Shown here one piece after another: positions 7,203 to 16,376 of a DNA stretch of 48,584 nucleotides; the first letter of the stretch is position 1; every line of letters starts with the position of its first letter. Under the pieces are notes generated by a model. It had not been told where the DNA came from and searched no databases. It was given only the letters and a program-made list of their open reading frames with translations. This DNA is from Bacteroidota bacterium (lineage in GTDB: Bacteria > Bacteroidota > Ignavibacteria > OLB7). The stretch is taken from positions 1-48,584 of the forward strand of contig JAFDZV010000017.1 of assembly GCA_018266795.1 (NCBI GenBank), read 5' to 3'. Made by a program: the position numbers and the translations under genes.

Positions 7203-9613
7203 GGAATCGGCAGCGGGCGCACGCCCACCGGCATGAACTCACGGAAGCGCACACTCAGGTTGCGCCACTTGTGCGCCTCCAGCAGAAAACCGAATGCGCC
7301 CATCGCATCGTCGTTCGGTCCGCGTTCACGTATCCGGAAGTCGCAGCTGCGCGCCAGCTGCCCGTACGCGGCATCACCGAAATGTTCGCGCGTGAACTGA
7401 AGCCGCACGTCGGTTCCCTTCACGCATGCATGATTCTGTGGAAGCCTGTCCTCACTCTCGCCACTGAAGTAGCTGTAGCGGATGCAGCCGTAGGTATTCT
7501 CCAGCACCTGGAGCGCATGTGTCCAGATGCCGCCGCTTCCGTTCATCGTGGTAACGCGCGTACGGCCGAAGAACGTGACTCCGTCCACGCATGCAGCCGG
7601 GCCCCAGCCGTTCACCGGATCGCCCGCAGCGGAGAGCGCATAGCTGTCGTTCGTGTCGTCCACACCCTGCCCGCCGTCGATGATGGACTCGCACATCCGG
7701 AGCGTAAAGTCAGAATCGATCAGAAGCGGTCCGGTGACAGACCGGTCCAGAACGATCTCCGGCGTCTGTCCGAAGTGGTAGAGTTCCGCACCGGAGAGAC
7801 CGTAGCCGTTGGCAAGGAGCATCGATGTTTCCACCGGCGCGACGGCTCCGCTGAACTGCACGAACCCTCCCGGATCGAGCGAGCAGCCGATCACCTCCAG
7901 CCGGTTCAACGCCGCGCGCGCGATCAGCGGATCGCCCGCGGTGTAGTCCTTGTTGCGCACGATCGTGAGCCCCTCCAGACGGACCGTCAGCGACGACACG
8001 AGGCGCTGGGAGTCCGGCGTTCCGTCGATGGCCGTCGGCCTGAAGCGGAGCGGCTGGTGCAGCCGGATGACGGGCCGTTCGCCGTCGGCGGCGCGAATCG
8101 CGAGCGATACTCCCAGCACCAGATTCAGCCCGCCGTCCTCGTTCACGCTCACGTTCACGTAGGCGGGATCGTTCAGATCGATCACGTGCGTCAGGCTGTC
8201 CTCGATCTCGATCACCACCGGCTGCGTTGCGGTGTCCAGCCCGGCAAGCACATCGCGCAGCGCGTGCCGGTTGTTGCGCGAGTTGATCCTGACAACCGTT
8301 GGATGCATCGACGGCACCGGCCACTGCGCGGGGAGTTCGTCGCGCGAGATCGGATGCGCGCCCACCGGCCCGACGGCGCCGTACGTGTAGGTGATCAGCA
8401 GCCGCTCCTTCAACGCAGCGGCACGCGCGGCATCGCTCTCGCCGATCACCACGCGCCCGCGCACCGGATCGATCGCGATCTCGCCGTCGGCGAGCGGCGG
8501 AAGAATTCCGGTCTCCCACGCGCAGAGATTCTCTCCCCGGATCGTCCACGAAAACGCCTGGCCATCGGGCGTCGGCCAGAGCATGTCGGCATACTCCGGC
8601 AACGGCAGCAGCAGCACCAGAGCCTGCTGCGCGTCCGTCACGGTCAGGATGTCGCCGGACCCGTCGATCGTATAGGCGTCCACGGCAACGTACTCCTGCG
8701 GCGCGCCGGTGGCAGCGGTCTCGCCGAGGCGCTCCACGGGGATCGGACCCGGCGATTCGTCCAGACGGGTGATGGTGATCGATTGATCGGATGGATCCAC
8801 GCGCCCGGCGTTGCCGTAGAGCAATCCGGTGTGCGCCGTGTTGAACAGACGCACCGGCCGTCCCAGCGCCTCCCCCATCGAGTACGGAGCCCTGATCGGA
8901 TTGACGTTGAAGCGGACCGCGTTCGCCGTGCCGCCGGTCACCGGATTGGTGCCGCGCCACACGGGGCGTGCGGCCTGCACGCGATGCGTCTCCAGCCGCC
9001 AGAGGAACACCGCGACATTCGGCAGGTTGTAGTGAATGCCTCCCTCCAGCGGCGAGCGCAGGTCGGGCAGATGCGCGAAGCGATCGAACGGCGTGCCGAG
9101 CAGCGAGAGCGTGGCGGGATCGCGCAGCGTCACCGTGCCGCCGCGGATCGGCGTCTGCCGGCGCAGGGCCCTGTTCGTCTCGCGGTACGGCTGCGGCCAG
9201 TCCTCCGCCGGACGCTGGTGATTCAGATGCTGGTTCCACGCAAGCAGTTCCAGCAGCTCCACGCAGTGCACGCCCCATCGTGTGAGGTTGTAGGCAAGAA
9301 GCTCTATCGCACCAAGCGTTCCCTTGCGGCGGCGCAACGCGATCGTATCGGCAACGTCGGCGCGCAGCGTCCAGGGATCGCCGGTCAGATGGCTGGTCCC
9401 CAGCAGGTCGCCGATGTACGGAACAACCCAGTGGTTGGCGGTCTCGATGAAGAGATCGTGATACAGCTCCTCCACGTTGCCGTGGATGGCGCCGAGGGCA
9501 TCCTCCACAATGGCGAGATAGCTTTTCAACTGATCGGGCGGAACCGCCTCCGCATCCTTGATGCGGTAGATCTCCGGCAGACGCCCGTACAGATCGACGC
9601 GCTTCGTGCTCAT
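7193..9613 (-). CDS. Phage tail protein I-like eCIS baseplate protein
   Basis: 806 residues from the ATG at 9613, one base past the stop of the preceding wedge gene. The N-terminal ~140 residues (MSTKRVDLYGRLPEIYR, then LYHDLFIETANHWVVPYIGDLLG and ADTIALRRRKGT) match the tail-protein-I-like module seen in eCIS loci, which connects wedge and fibre. The remaining ~650 residues are beta-rich with DGG and NG turns and end in FREFMPVGVRPLPIPVT. It has the position of an Afp13/14-region baseplate-periphery protein, directly upstream of the beta-helix protein. It probably forms the fibre attachment platform. The exact Afp equivalent is uncertain. Confidence 0.8.
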   Translation of the reverse strand: MSTKRVDLYGRLPEIYRIKDAEAVPPDQLKSYLAIVEDALGAIHGNVEELYHDLFIETANHWVVPYIGDLLGTSHLTGDPWTLRADVADTIALRRRKGTLGAIELLAYNLTRWGVHCVELLELLAWNQHLNHQRPAEDWPQPYRETNRALRRQTPIRGGTVTLRDPATLSLLGTPFDRFAHLPDLRSPLEGGIHYNLPNVAVFLWRLETHRVQAARPVWRGTNPVTGGTANAVRFNVNPIRAPYSMGEALGRPVRLFNTAHTGLLYGNAGRVDPSDQSITITRLDESPGPIPVERLGETAATGAPQEYVAVDAYTIDGSGDILTVTDAQQALVLLLPLPEYADMLWPTPDGQAFSWTIRGENLCAWETGILPPLADGEIAIDPVRGRVVIGESDAARAAALKERLLITYTYGAVGPVGAHPISRDELPAQWPVPSMHPTVVRINSRNNRHALRDVLAGLDTATQPVVIEIEDSLTHVIDLNDPAYVNVSVNEDGGLNLVLGVSLAIRAADGERPVIRLHQPLRFRPTAIDGTPDSQRLVSSLTVRLEGLTIVRNKDYTAGDPLIARAALNRLEVIGCSLDPGGFVQFSGAVAPVETSMLLANGYGLSGAELYHFGQTPEIVLDRSVTGPLLIDSDFTLRMCESIIDGGQGVDDTNDSYALSAAGDPVNGWGPAACVDGVTFFGRTRVTTMNGSGGIWTHALQVLENTYGCIRYSYFSGESEDRLPQNHACVKGTDVRLQFTREHFGDAAYGQLARSCDFRIRERGPNDDAMGAFGFLLEAHKWRNLSVRFREFMPVGVRPLPIPVT

Positions 9614-9614
9614 C

Positions 9615-12287
9615 TCAGCATCCCTCCGTTGCCGCATCCGCGACTGCCGCATCCGCGACGTAGGTGATCGCCAGATGACCGCTGTAGAGACCGAGAATCT
9701 CCTGCTCCGAACATGTCACGGCCGGGTTGTTGGAGAGCGCCGTAGCGCTCATGGTGATCGTTGCCGGATCGTCCGGCGTGCCGAGCGATGCGAAGCCGGT
9801 CACGGTGGCCCAGAGCACGCCGCTCACCCGGCCTACCGCCCCCTCCACCGAGAGCCCATACTCCGCCTCTCCGAACCGGCGCACGCGCACGGCGAACATG
9901 CCGTCCGAACGCGTTCTGTCCCCGACACCGGAGGTGGCCCCGAGGGCGGCGAGAATCCTGGGCTCCACGTCCTCCCGCCGCACACGCGGATCCAGAGCCA
10001 CCTGCAGCGCAATCCCCAGATAGCGGACGTGCGCGGCGAGCACCACCACACGATGGCGGCGCGGACCGCGACAGCGATTGTAGGAATCCACCGCATCGCG
10101 AACCGAAGTGATCTCCGCGCCGCGCCCGGTTCGCATCAACACGGTCAGCACGACGGCCGGGGAAGCGCCGTCGATGCGCCACGCAGCGAACGCGCGCGCA
10201 ACGCCCGCGATCGCAAGCGTCTCGCTCTCGAAATCCTGAAGGCTCACCAGCCGGTCCAGGCTCTGGAACTTGCCGGGCGCGGCATCGCGCGCGTTGTCGC
10301 CATCCTCCGGATCGGCGCCGCCGGATGCGATGCCCGGAAGGCGCACCTTGTCCAGCCGCTCCACGCGCGCTCCGGGCTGCACCGTCGTCTCCGGCTTCAA
10401 CGGGCCGTACGCCCCCGTTCCGGTGCGATAGCGCGCAACCACATTCGCCACACCGGACGGCAGCCGCGCACCGGTCTTGCCGTCGCCGAACTGCACCCAG
10501 CTCTGGCCATCGGCATCTTCACGCACGATGTAGATCTGTTCGTTGTAGTCGTGGCCGAAGAGCGTGGCAACGCGCTCCCACATCGTCCCGTTCACCCAGA
10601 TGGTAAGCTCCGGCCTCTCGGGAGGCGTCTCCCCGGCCGCGATGTGGTACGTGAGCGGCGCCTTCGGAAGTTTGAACGTCTGGAAGATCAGGCGGCTGTC
10701 GCCGTTGCCGAGCGGCGCGTCCTGCTCCTGCTTTCCCTCCGTTGCGTCCGCGATGTTGCCGTACACCGTCACCTGCGGGGCCGTGTTGGAGTACCATGCA
10801 TAGGTCACGTTGGTATCCAGCGTCACCTGGCGAAGCGTCATCCGGTCGGCAGGGCTTGCACCGGCCGGCTGCACCAGCGTCACGCTGGCGATCACCGGAT
10901 CGCTCCCTGACCGCGCCAGCATCAGCCTGCGGCCCAGCAGATTCCGGGCCTGCGGGTCCGTGCCGAAGAAGTAGAGAACGTTTCCGGCCGCCTGCGCAGT
11001 CTCCCGCTTCCAGGCATGCAGGGTCAGCCGCTCTGCCGTCACCTCGTGCAACTGAATCTGGCGGATGTCGAAGGTGTTCGCCGCCGCGTTGCTTGCGCGC
11101 TCCAACTGGCTGCTCAGGGTCACGATCGTGGACTTGCCGTTCGCCGTTCCCCAGATCGCGGCCTCATTCCGGAGCGACACGATGCGCCGGGCATACACGC
11201 GGTCGTACGGCGTGCCGGGCGCAACCGTGATGCGCGCCTCGACGATCATCTCCAGGCCGCTCGCCAGATCGTGCACCTCGCTCTCCAGCGCGAACTCCGC
11301 GGGCTGCAGTGTCGGGCTCACCGTGGTGCGGCCGGTTGTGGAGGTCGCAACGGTCAGGTCCCGCGTCTCCATCGTCTGCTCCGTGGCCGGCAGCGTCACG
11401 TTCGTGACCGTGGAGCCCCCCGTTCCCGGCGTGGACGTCGCCGTCACGGTGCTCGGTACAACCGGAATGGTTGGGGCCGACGCGTTGCCGAAGTGGCGAA
11501 AGGTTCTGCCCAGCTTGTACGCAACAACCGAGGCGGCGTTCGTTGTCCGCTTCAGCGCTCCCTTGATCTTCACGATGCGCACGCCATGCTCGTCGCGCAC
11601 GGAGTCCACGATCACCGTCTCCACGTTGCCGAGCAGCGACGGAGCGGCCGCGTTGTCCGCCTCGCCGATCAGCAGACGGTCGCCGGCCTTCAGCGGTGTC
11701 GGAACCGGCACCTGATCCGGAAGCTCGATGGAGAACTCCCTCGTGTCCGGCCCGACAGGCACCTCCTCCAACGGCCGGTAGAGCGAGAAGCGGCTCAGCC
11801 ACGGATATGCCGTGAGGTCCGCCGCGGTCTCGAAGTCCGATTGCTTCGCGATCGGTTCCAGTTGCGCCTTCAGCGGCAGGCCCGCCGGAATCACCACCGG
11901 CTGATCCCCCTTGATCTCGAAGGCGAACGTCGCATTGCCGCCAAGCCCGGGCGAGAGGCGGTATCCAAGCAGGCGCACCAGATCGGCAATGCTCTCGCGC
12001 CAGCGTGCGGTGCGGACGTATGCCTCGTTGGCGTACAGCTCCTGATAGAACGTGAGGATGTCGCCGAGAACGGCGGCCCCTTCCAACAACGCGATGCCGG
12101 GATCGTCCTGGCCACGATACGTCCAGGCTCGCAACGCGTCCGCCTGGTCCAGTGCATGCAGCATCGCCTTGCGGATATCGCTGTAGCGGCCGATGCGATA
12201 GTCGACATGCGACAGCCCGGCTCTGTTCTCGATCGCGCGCGGGAATGCCGGCGGCACGGTGCAATCGTTCACGCAGTCGCTGCTCAT
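9615..12287 (-). CDS. Baseplate J-like wedge protein (Afp12-like)
   Basis: 890 residues. Residues 32-125 carry the wedge signature (IGRYSDIRKAML, DDPGIALLEGAAVLGDILTFYQE, NEAYVRTARWRESIADLVRLLGY) of the gp6/gpJ type. Near 600-680 is a conserved block (DYNEQIYIVREDADGQSWVQFGDG, GVANVVARYRTGTG) typical of eCIS baseplate J proteins. The C-terminus contains the gpJ-like region LVSLQDFESETLAIAGVARAFA. The start overlaps the stop of the previous wedge gene as ATGA. It should form heteromeric wedges with the other J-like protein around the hub. The last ~30 residues (DAAVADAATEGC) are Ala-rich and contain a small repeat. Confidence 0.9.
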   Translation of the reverse strand: MSSDCVNDCTVPPAFPRAIENRAGLSHVDYRIGRYSDIRKAMLHALDQADALRAWTYRGQDDPGIALLEGAAVLGDILTFYQELYANEAYVRTARWRESIADLVRLLGYRLSPGLGGNATFAFEIKGDQPVVIPAGLPLKAQLEPIAKQSDFETAADLTAYPWLSRFSLYRPLEEVPVGPDTREFSIELPDQVPVPTPLKAGDRLLIGEADNAAAPSLLGNVETVIVDSVRDEHGVRIVKIKGALKRTTNAASVVAYKLGRTFRHFGNASAPTIPVVPSTVTATSTPGTGGSTVTNVTLPATEQTMETRDLTVATSTTGRTTVSPTLQPAEFALESEVHDLASGLEMIVEARITVAPGTPYDRVYARRIVSLRNEAAIWGTANGKSTIVTLSSQLERASNAAANTFDIRQIQLHEVTAERLTLHAWKRETAQAAGNVLYFFGTDPQARNLLGRRLMLARSGSDPVIASVTLVQPAGASPADRMTLRQVTLDTNVTYAWYSNTAPQVTVYGNIADATEGKQEQDAPLGNGDSRLIFQTFKLPKAPLTYHIAAGETPPERPELTIWVNGTMWERVATLFGHDYNEQIYIVREDADGQSWVQFGDGKTGARLPSGVANVVARYRTGTGAYGPLKPETTVQPGARVERLDKVRLPGIASGGADPEDGDNARDAAPGKFQSLDRLVSLQDFESETLAIAGVARAFAAWRIDGASPAVVLTVLMRTGRGAEITSVRDAVDSYNRCRGPRRHRVVVLAAHVRYLGIALQVALDPRVRREDVEPRILAALGATSGVGDRTRSDGMFAVRVRRFGEAEYGLSVEGAVGRVSGVLWATVTGFASLGTPDDPATITMSATALSNNPAVTCSEQEILGLYSGHLAITYVADAAVADAATEGC

Positions 12288-15028
12288 CGCCGCCCTCCAC
12301 GAATGTCGAAGTCGATGAATCCAAGCTCCATGTGATCGGGATCGTTCATCACCTGGATGATCTCGCTCGGTCCCAGATCGGTGATGCCGGCGCTGGAGCC
12401 GGGCGCGCCGTTCCAGCGGCGCATCGTGATATCGATAACGTGATCCACGCCGGTGATCCCCTCCACCACGCCCACGATCCGGCTGGCCCGCAGCGCCTGG
12501 CCGAATGTCCAGCGATCGGGATTGAAGAACGCCTGGCGCCCGTCCGGTGTCCAGCCGGTGGAGAACTCCTGCTCCAGAATGAAGCGGAGATCCTCCGGCC
12601 AGTAGTCCGGACTCACGCAGAGACGGACATGAATCTCCAGCGGCACGAAGCGCGGCGGCATGATCTCCAGATCCTCGCCGATCAATCGCACCGTGTCCAG
12701 ATGGCGCCGCACCACCGCACGCAGCGATTCGTCCAGCTCGAACGTCCCGGCCGGATCGATCGTCACCTGCACGGTGCGCCAGCTCCCGGTCCATGCATAG
12801 CGCGCCGATGCACGCGACACCTGCGGCACCTCCTCCGCACGGCGGACATAGTCGCCCAGCGTCACCGCGCGCAACTGCCGCGCGCGATAGGCCTCCGGCA
12901 CACGCCGCACGATCTCCACTGCCGGCTCCGGCGCCCTTCCGTTCGTTGCGCTGAACGGATTCCAGCACGCAGTGAGCGCGATGCCCGGCGTGGTGAACGG
13001 CACGTTGGTGAGCGTGGCGGGGTTGTAGTTGGCAAGCATGTCGGCGCCCACGTTGCCGTCCTGGCCGCGCCCAACCTGATAGCGGCAGGTTACCACCGCA
13101 TCCTGCGGCAGCTCGCGCCCGTTCACCCTGCCGACTGCAGCCGTCACCGTCGCGGAGCCGCAGCAATCGCCCGTGCCGGAGGTGATGGTGCCACCCTTGC
13201 CGAAACGTATCGCACTGCGACGTTCCTCGTCCGTCTCCACCAGAAACTGATTGCCGTCCGGATCGCCGCTCCCGCTGTGCACCAGCGTGGAAACCTCCGT
13301 CCAGCGCTCCCCCGCAGATGCCGGCGGCGTCACGGTTACCTGGAGCGTGGAGATCGCCGGCTGCTCGCCTCCCGGCGGCGTGTCCAGATAGGCGAGGTCA
13401 CGATCGGGGAGATCGCAGAGCGTTCCCCACGCGCCAACCCGGCGATAGTAGCGTTCGCCGGCGCCCAGCAACGAACCCTCCTCGCGGAACGTCGCGCTGC
13501 GCCACTCGCCGTGGTACGCGCTCGCAACGTTGCCGTGGAACTGCGACACATTCTCCACGTCGATGCCGTCGCACGTCACCGTGAAGCAATACGTCTGCTG
13601 CAGCGCATCGGCCGGCTCCCACTGGGCACGGACAAACCAGACCGGATCTCCGCTTGCGATCGTGATGGGATCAACCATCGCCGTGGCGCTGGAGGGAATC
13701 AGACGAAGCAACTGGCGCTTTGCCGGATTGCTTCCGGCCGGCAGCCCCGTGGCCGGGTTCAGCCACTCCTGCACCACGAGCACCGGGAAATGCCCGCTGC
13801 GGATCAGGTTCTGCACCAGCAGCGCCGTGGCGTGATCGGTGACGGGTGTGGTCTCCAGGCGCGGCACCAGATCGGCGCTGGTGGCTCCGGCCTCCAGCGA
13901 ACGGATGGCACCGCTCCAGGTGTAGAGTCCCATGGAGTTCATCAGGCGGGAAATGGAGACCGGCTGGTTCACGGTGAAGAGCGTTGCGGCATCCCGCACG
14001 GCGCTTCCCGCCCACACCTCCAGCCCCTCCTTCACGTGATACTCCGTGTTCGCAAGCATGCTCGGCGCCGCGCGCAGAACGATCCACGTCCCGGCCTGAT
14101 TCCCCTGATGGATGTGATAGTCCATCAGCCGCGCATGGCGCGCCAGCGACAGGCGCTTGCGGGCCGTGGCCAGATAGGCCTCGTTCATCACGCGATCCTG
14201 ATAGTCGCTCAACTCGTCCGCCGCGGCACTGAACAGATCGATCAGCACCTGATCCAGATCGGCCTCGCTGGTGGGCTCCCACCCCGGCACGCGCGACGAC
14301 ATCGCGGAGATCATGGTGTGACGGAAGGAGTCGTAATCCTTCGCCAGATAGTCGATCACCGGCTGCGCGGCCGGAGGCTTCGCCGCATCCCACTCCGGAG
14401 CGCAGTTCGTATTGAAACAGCCGGGACGGAACTTGAACGCAACCTCGCCGAAGAGAGGATCGATGATTGGATTGAACGCCGGCATGACGGCGGCAAACGC
14501 CGTGGTATCGATCGAGAGCGTGTAGGTGGAGTAGTCGCCGATCGGCTCAACGCGAAGCAACAGCGTCGCCTGCGAAGGGTCGGGCTGCGATACATGCACA
14601 ACCTGCACCTGCCCGGCAAGGCTTCCCGCGCGCAGGCGGTGGCCGCCGGTGATGGGGAATGCACGGTTGGCCGGCACGGGGCTCACCATCGCATTGCAGG
14701 CGGCGGAGATCTCCGCCAGATAGTTCTGATTGTAGAAGTGCAGATGCAGATCCGCACCGGCACCCGAGAGGGAAAGATCCATGCGGCGTATGCCGTTCGG
14801 AATCGGAAAGCTCCGCAGGATATCCTCGCGCACGGACGGGCTCAGCGTGTCCGCAGGCGATACAAGAACGTACGCCGTGCCGTCGCCGTTCAGCGTGTAA
14901 TAGGTCGGCACCAGGAATGCCTGGTCCGCAGCCGTGAGCCCGTTGAACACGCTTACCGTGAACGAGTCCGGTATCGTCGTCATCAGGCGGGCGCGGCCTT
15001 GAAGCGCCTCCGTGTTCACGATCGCCAT
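12284..15028 (-). CDS. Baseplate J-like wedge protein (Afp11-like)
   Basis: 914 residues from the ATG at 15028, where GGAGG sits eight bases upstream. The Afp11-type signature occupies residues 224-310: VIDYLAKDYDSFRHTMISAM, then DELSDYQDRVMNEAYLATARKR and LARHARLMDYHIHQG. Later blocks (GDLPDRDLAYLDTPP; FLVETDEERRSAIRFGKGG; DYVRRAEEVPQVSRASARYAW) belong to the baseplate J core that packs against the hub and gp25-like protein. The first ~200 residues are an additional beta-rich domain. It starts four bases after the gp25-like gene and overlaps the next gene by four bases, so the wedge proteins are probably made together. Confidence 0.9.
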   Translation of the reverse strand: MAIVNTEALQGRARLMTTIPDSFTVSVFNGLTAADQAFLVPTYYTLNGDGTAYVLVSPADTLSPSVREDILRSFPIPNGIRRMDLSLSGAGADLHLHFYNQNYLAEISAACNAMVSPVPANRAFPITGGHRLRAGSLAGQVQVVHVSQPDPSQATLLLRVEPIGDYSTYTLSIDTTAFAAVMPAFNPIIDPLFGEVAFKFRPGCFNTNCAPEWDAAKPPAAQPVIDYLAKDYDSFRHTMISAMSSRVPGWEPTSEADLDQVLIDLFSAAADELSDYQDRVMNEAYLATARKRLSLARHARLMDYHIHQGNQAGTWIVLRAAPSMLANTEYHVKEGLEVWAGSAVRDAATLFTVNQPVSISRLMNSMGLYTWSGAIRSLEAGATSADLVPRLETTPVTDHATALLVQNLIRSGHFPVLVVQEWLNPATGLPAGSNPAKRQLLRLIPSSATAMVDPITIASGDPVWFVRAQWEPADALQQTYCFTVTCDGIDVENVSQFHGNVASAYHGEWRSATFREEGSLLGAGERYYRRVGAWGTLCDLPDRDLAYLDTPPGGEQPAISTLQVTVTPPASAGERWTEVSTLVHSGSGDPDGNQFLVETDEERRSAIRFGKGGTITSGTGDCCGSATVTAAVGRVNGRELPQDAVVTCRYQVGRGQDGNVGADMLANYNPATLTNVPFTTPGIALTACWNPFSATNGRAPEPAVEIVRRVPEAYRARQLRAVTLGDYVRRAEEVPQVSRASARYAWTGSWRTVQVTIDPAGTFELDESLRAVVRRHLDTVRLIGEDLEIMPPRFVPLEIHVRLCVSPDYWPEDLRFILEQEFSTGWTPDGRQAFFNPDRWTFGQALRASRIVGVVEGITGVDHVIDITMRRWNGAPGSSAGITDLGPSEIIQVMNDPDHMELGFIDFDIRGGRR

Positions 15029-15032
15029 CGGG

Positions 15033-15413
15033 CTATCCTCCCTTCCGCTGGAAGCGGACGACTCGTGAATCCTGGGTGCCGGCGATCTGATACTGGAGAT
15101 CGATCGTGATCGTGGTATCCTGGATTGAAACATCCAGCGCCTCGAGCGTGATGCGCGTTCCCAGCCATTGTGATATCGCCTGCGTGATGGAGGCCTTCGT
15201 CATCGCCCCCAGCGTATCGTCCGTGCTTTCGAACACAAGCCTGCGGATGCCGCCGCCGAACTCCGGCAGGAAGAGTCGCTCGCCGAGATTCGTCAGCAGA
15301 AGCTGCATCAGCTCGTCGCGCACGTGCCCTTCCAGCGAGTCCACCACCGCGCTGCGGCCGTTGGCGGCAACGTGAAATGGGAATGCAAGATGGTCGCCGT
15401 TCGGTGCCCTCAT
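15033..15413 (-). CDS. gp25/GpW-like baseplate wedge protein (Afp9-like)
   Basis: 126 residues from the ATG at 15413, which shares a base with the TAA of the PAAR-like gene (TAATG). Residues 3-125 match the GPW_gp25 family: FPFHVAANGRSAVV, EGHVRDELMQLLLTNLGERLFLPEFGGGIR, then a beta strand pair (LEALDVSIQDTTITIDLQYQI). The ERLFLPEFG segment corresponds to the conserved E-R-x-x-x-P-x-F-G core motif. The protein links sheath to baseplate and is required for nucleating sheath assembly in T4, T6SS and eCIS. An in-frame open extension to 15707 is only a shadow of the upstream gene. Confidence 0.92.
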   Translation of the reverse strand: MRAPNGDHLAFPFHVAANGRSAVVDSLEGHVRDELMQLLLTNLGERLFLPEFGGGIRRLVFESTDDTLGAMTKASITQAISQWLGTRITLEALDVSIQDTTITIDLQYQIAGTQDSRVVRFQRKGG

Positions 15414-15745
15414 TATCCATTCACCCTGGCTTGCGTGTTTACGATGATCGCCACTCCCTGCACCACTCCCTCCGCGCTGTAGCACTGGCCGATACTGCTC
15501 GCAACGAGCACCGGCGTTCCGTTGCATCCGGCTGCCGCCGATCCGGCGGACCACTGGATGCGGATGCACGGCGAATACTTGGGGCCCGGCAGCGTGAACG
15601 GACATCCCGCAACGGTGTGAACGTCCGTCTCCAGCAGTGCGGAGCCGTTGTCCACGCTGCAGGCGGTGTTCGCCGTCGTCAGGATCGCCTGCCCGCCGTG
15701 CGGACACATCACCGTGCTCAACGTTGTGAGAACTGCTCCCGGCAT
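15413..15745 (-). CDS. PAAR-like spike tip protein (Afp10-like position)
   Basis: 110 residues. It begins MPGAVLTTLSTVMCPHGGQAIL, and six cysteines are spread through the chain (about residues 14, 29, 48, 60, 74, 88), with H16 and H43 available as metal ligands. Size, Gly/Ala-rich beta character and position between the spike and gp25-like genes fit a PAAR or PAAR-like (DUF4280-type) tip that sharpens the spike. The start lies four bases past the spike stop. The classical PAAR repeat motif is not obvious, so the assignment rests partly on synteny. Confidence 0.72.
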   Translation of the reverse strand: MPGAVLTTLSTVMCPHGGQAILTTANTACSVDNGSALLETDVHTVAGCPFTLPGPKYSPCIRIQWSAGSAAAGCNGTPVLVASSIGQCYSAEGVVQGVAIIVNTQARVNG

Positions 15746-15749
15746 CGCA

Positions 15750-16376
15750 TCACCGTACCGTTAGTGCGCCGTTGTTTACATCCACACCGGAGGCGGAGAT
15801 CTTGATCTGTCCGGAGCCCGCCTTCAAGGTGATATCGGTTTGCGTGATCGTGATCTCCGACGAGCCAAGCTTCAGCGTGATCTGGTCGCCGGTCATCGTG
15901 GTCTCGGCGTTCCCCTTCGTCAGCTTGATGTCATCGTCGGTCATCTTCAACTCCGCTCCGCCGGAGTGAAGAAGCTGGATCTCCTTGTCGTCGTCGTTGA
16001 GCACGAACCGGTGTCCGGCAGTGGTAACGATCGCGCGCTTCTTCGTCCCCGCGCCATCGGGAAGCTCGCCGGAGCCCCACCAGCCTCCGGTCCAGATCGG
16101 CCTGGAGATGTCCCCCGCCTCGAACTCGATCCACACACCGTCGTTCACCTCCGGTATCATCACGAAGCCGTGCGACGGCCCCGCAAAGCCGGAGGCCGGG
16201 AGCGCCCAGGGGGAGTCCTGATCCGGGCCGTAGACCTCCGGGACCTTCGCGCGGATGCGCCCCATGGTCTCGGAGTCGTCCACATCGGTCACAACGCCGC
16301 GATACTTTCCGTAGCAGCGCGTGCGCACGTGCTCGTGGAGATCGGCAAGCATCCGTTCGCTCTCGTAGTCGGCCAT
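15750..16376 (-). CDS. gp5/gpV-like spike protein
   Basis: 208 residues from the ATG at 16376, which overlaps the stop of the hub gene by one base (TGATG). Residues ~20-110 form an OB-fold of the phage baseplate V type: YRGVVTDVDDSETMGRIRAKVPEVYG, WALPASGFAG, FVMIPEVNDGVWIEFEAGD, PIWTGGWWG. Residues ~125-208 are a short triple beta-helix with repeating polar strands (KMTDDDIKLTKGNAETTMTG, ITLKLGSSEITITQ, ITLKAGSGQIKIS), as in gp5C and VgrG spikes. In Afp8 and VgrG this part is fused to the gpD/gp27-like hub; here it is a separate gene. It forms the trimeric central spike that carries the PAAR-like tip. Confidence 0.92.
   Translation of the reverse strand: MADYESERMLADLHEHVRTRCYGKYRGVVTDVDDSETMGRIRAKVPEVYGPDQDSPWALPASGFAGPSHGFVMIPEVNDGVWIEFEAGDISRPIWTGGWWGSGELPDGAGTKKRAIVTTAGHRFVLNDDDKEIQLLHSGGAELKMTDDDIKLTKGNAETTMTGDQITLKLGSSEITITQTDITLKAGSGQIKISASGVDVNNGALTVR

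Noticed and set aside
6752-9667. 971-residue plus-strand open frame
   Set aside because: Antisense shadow of the tail-I-like gene and the repeat gap; Arg/His-rich composition and no recognisable motif.
12152-15109. 985-residue plus-strand open frame
   Set aside because: Antisense to the Afp11-like wedge gene, which has clear family motifs; composition is typical of a high-GC shadow frame.
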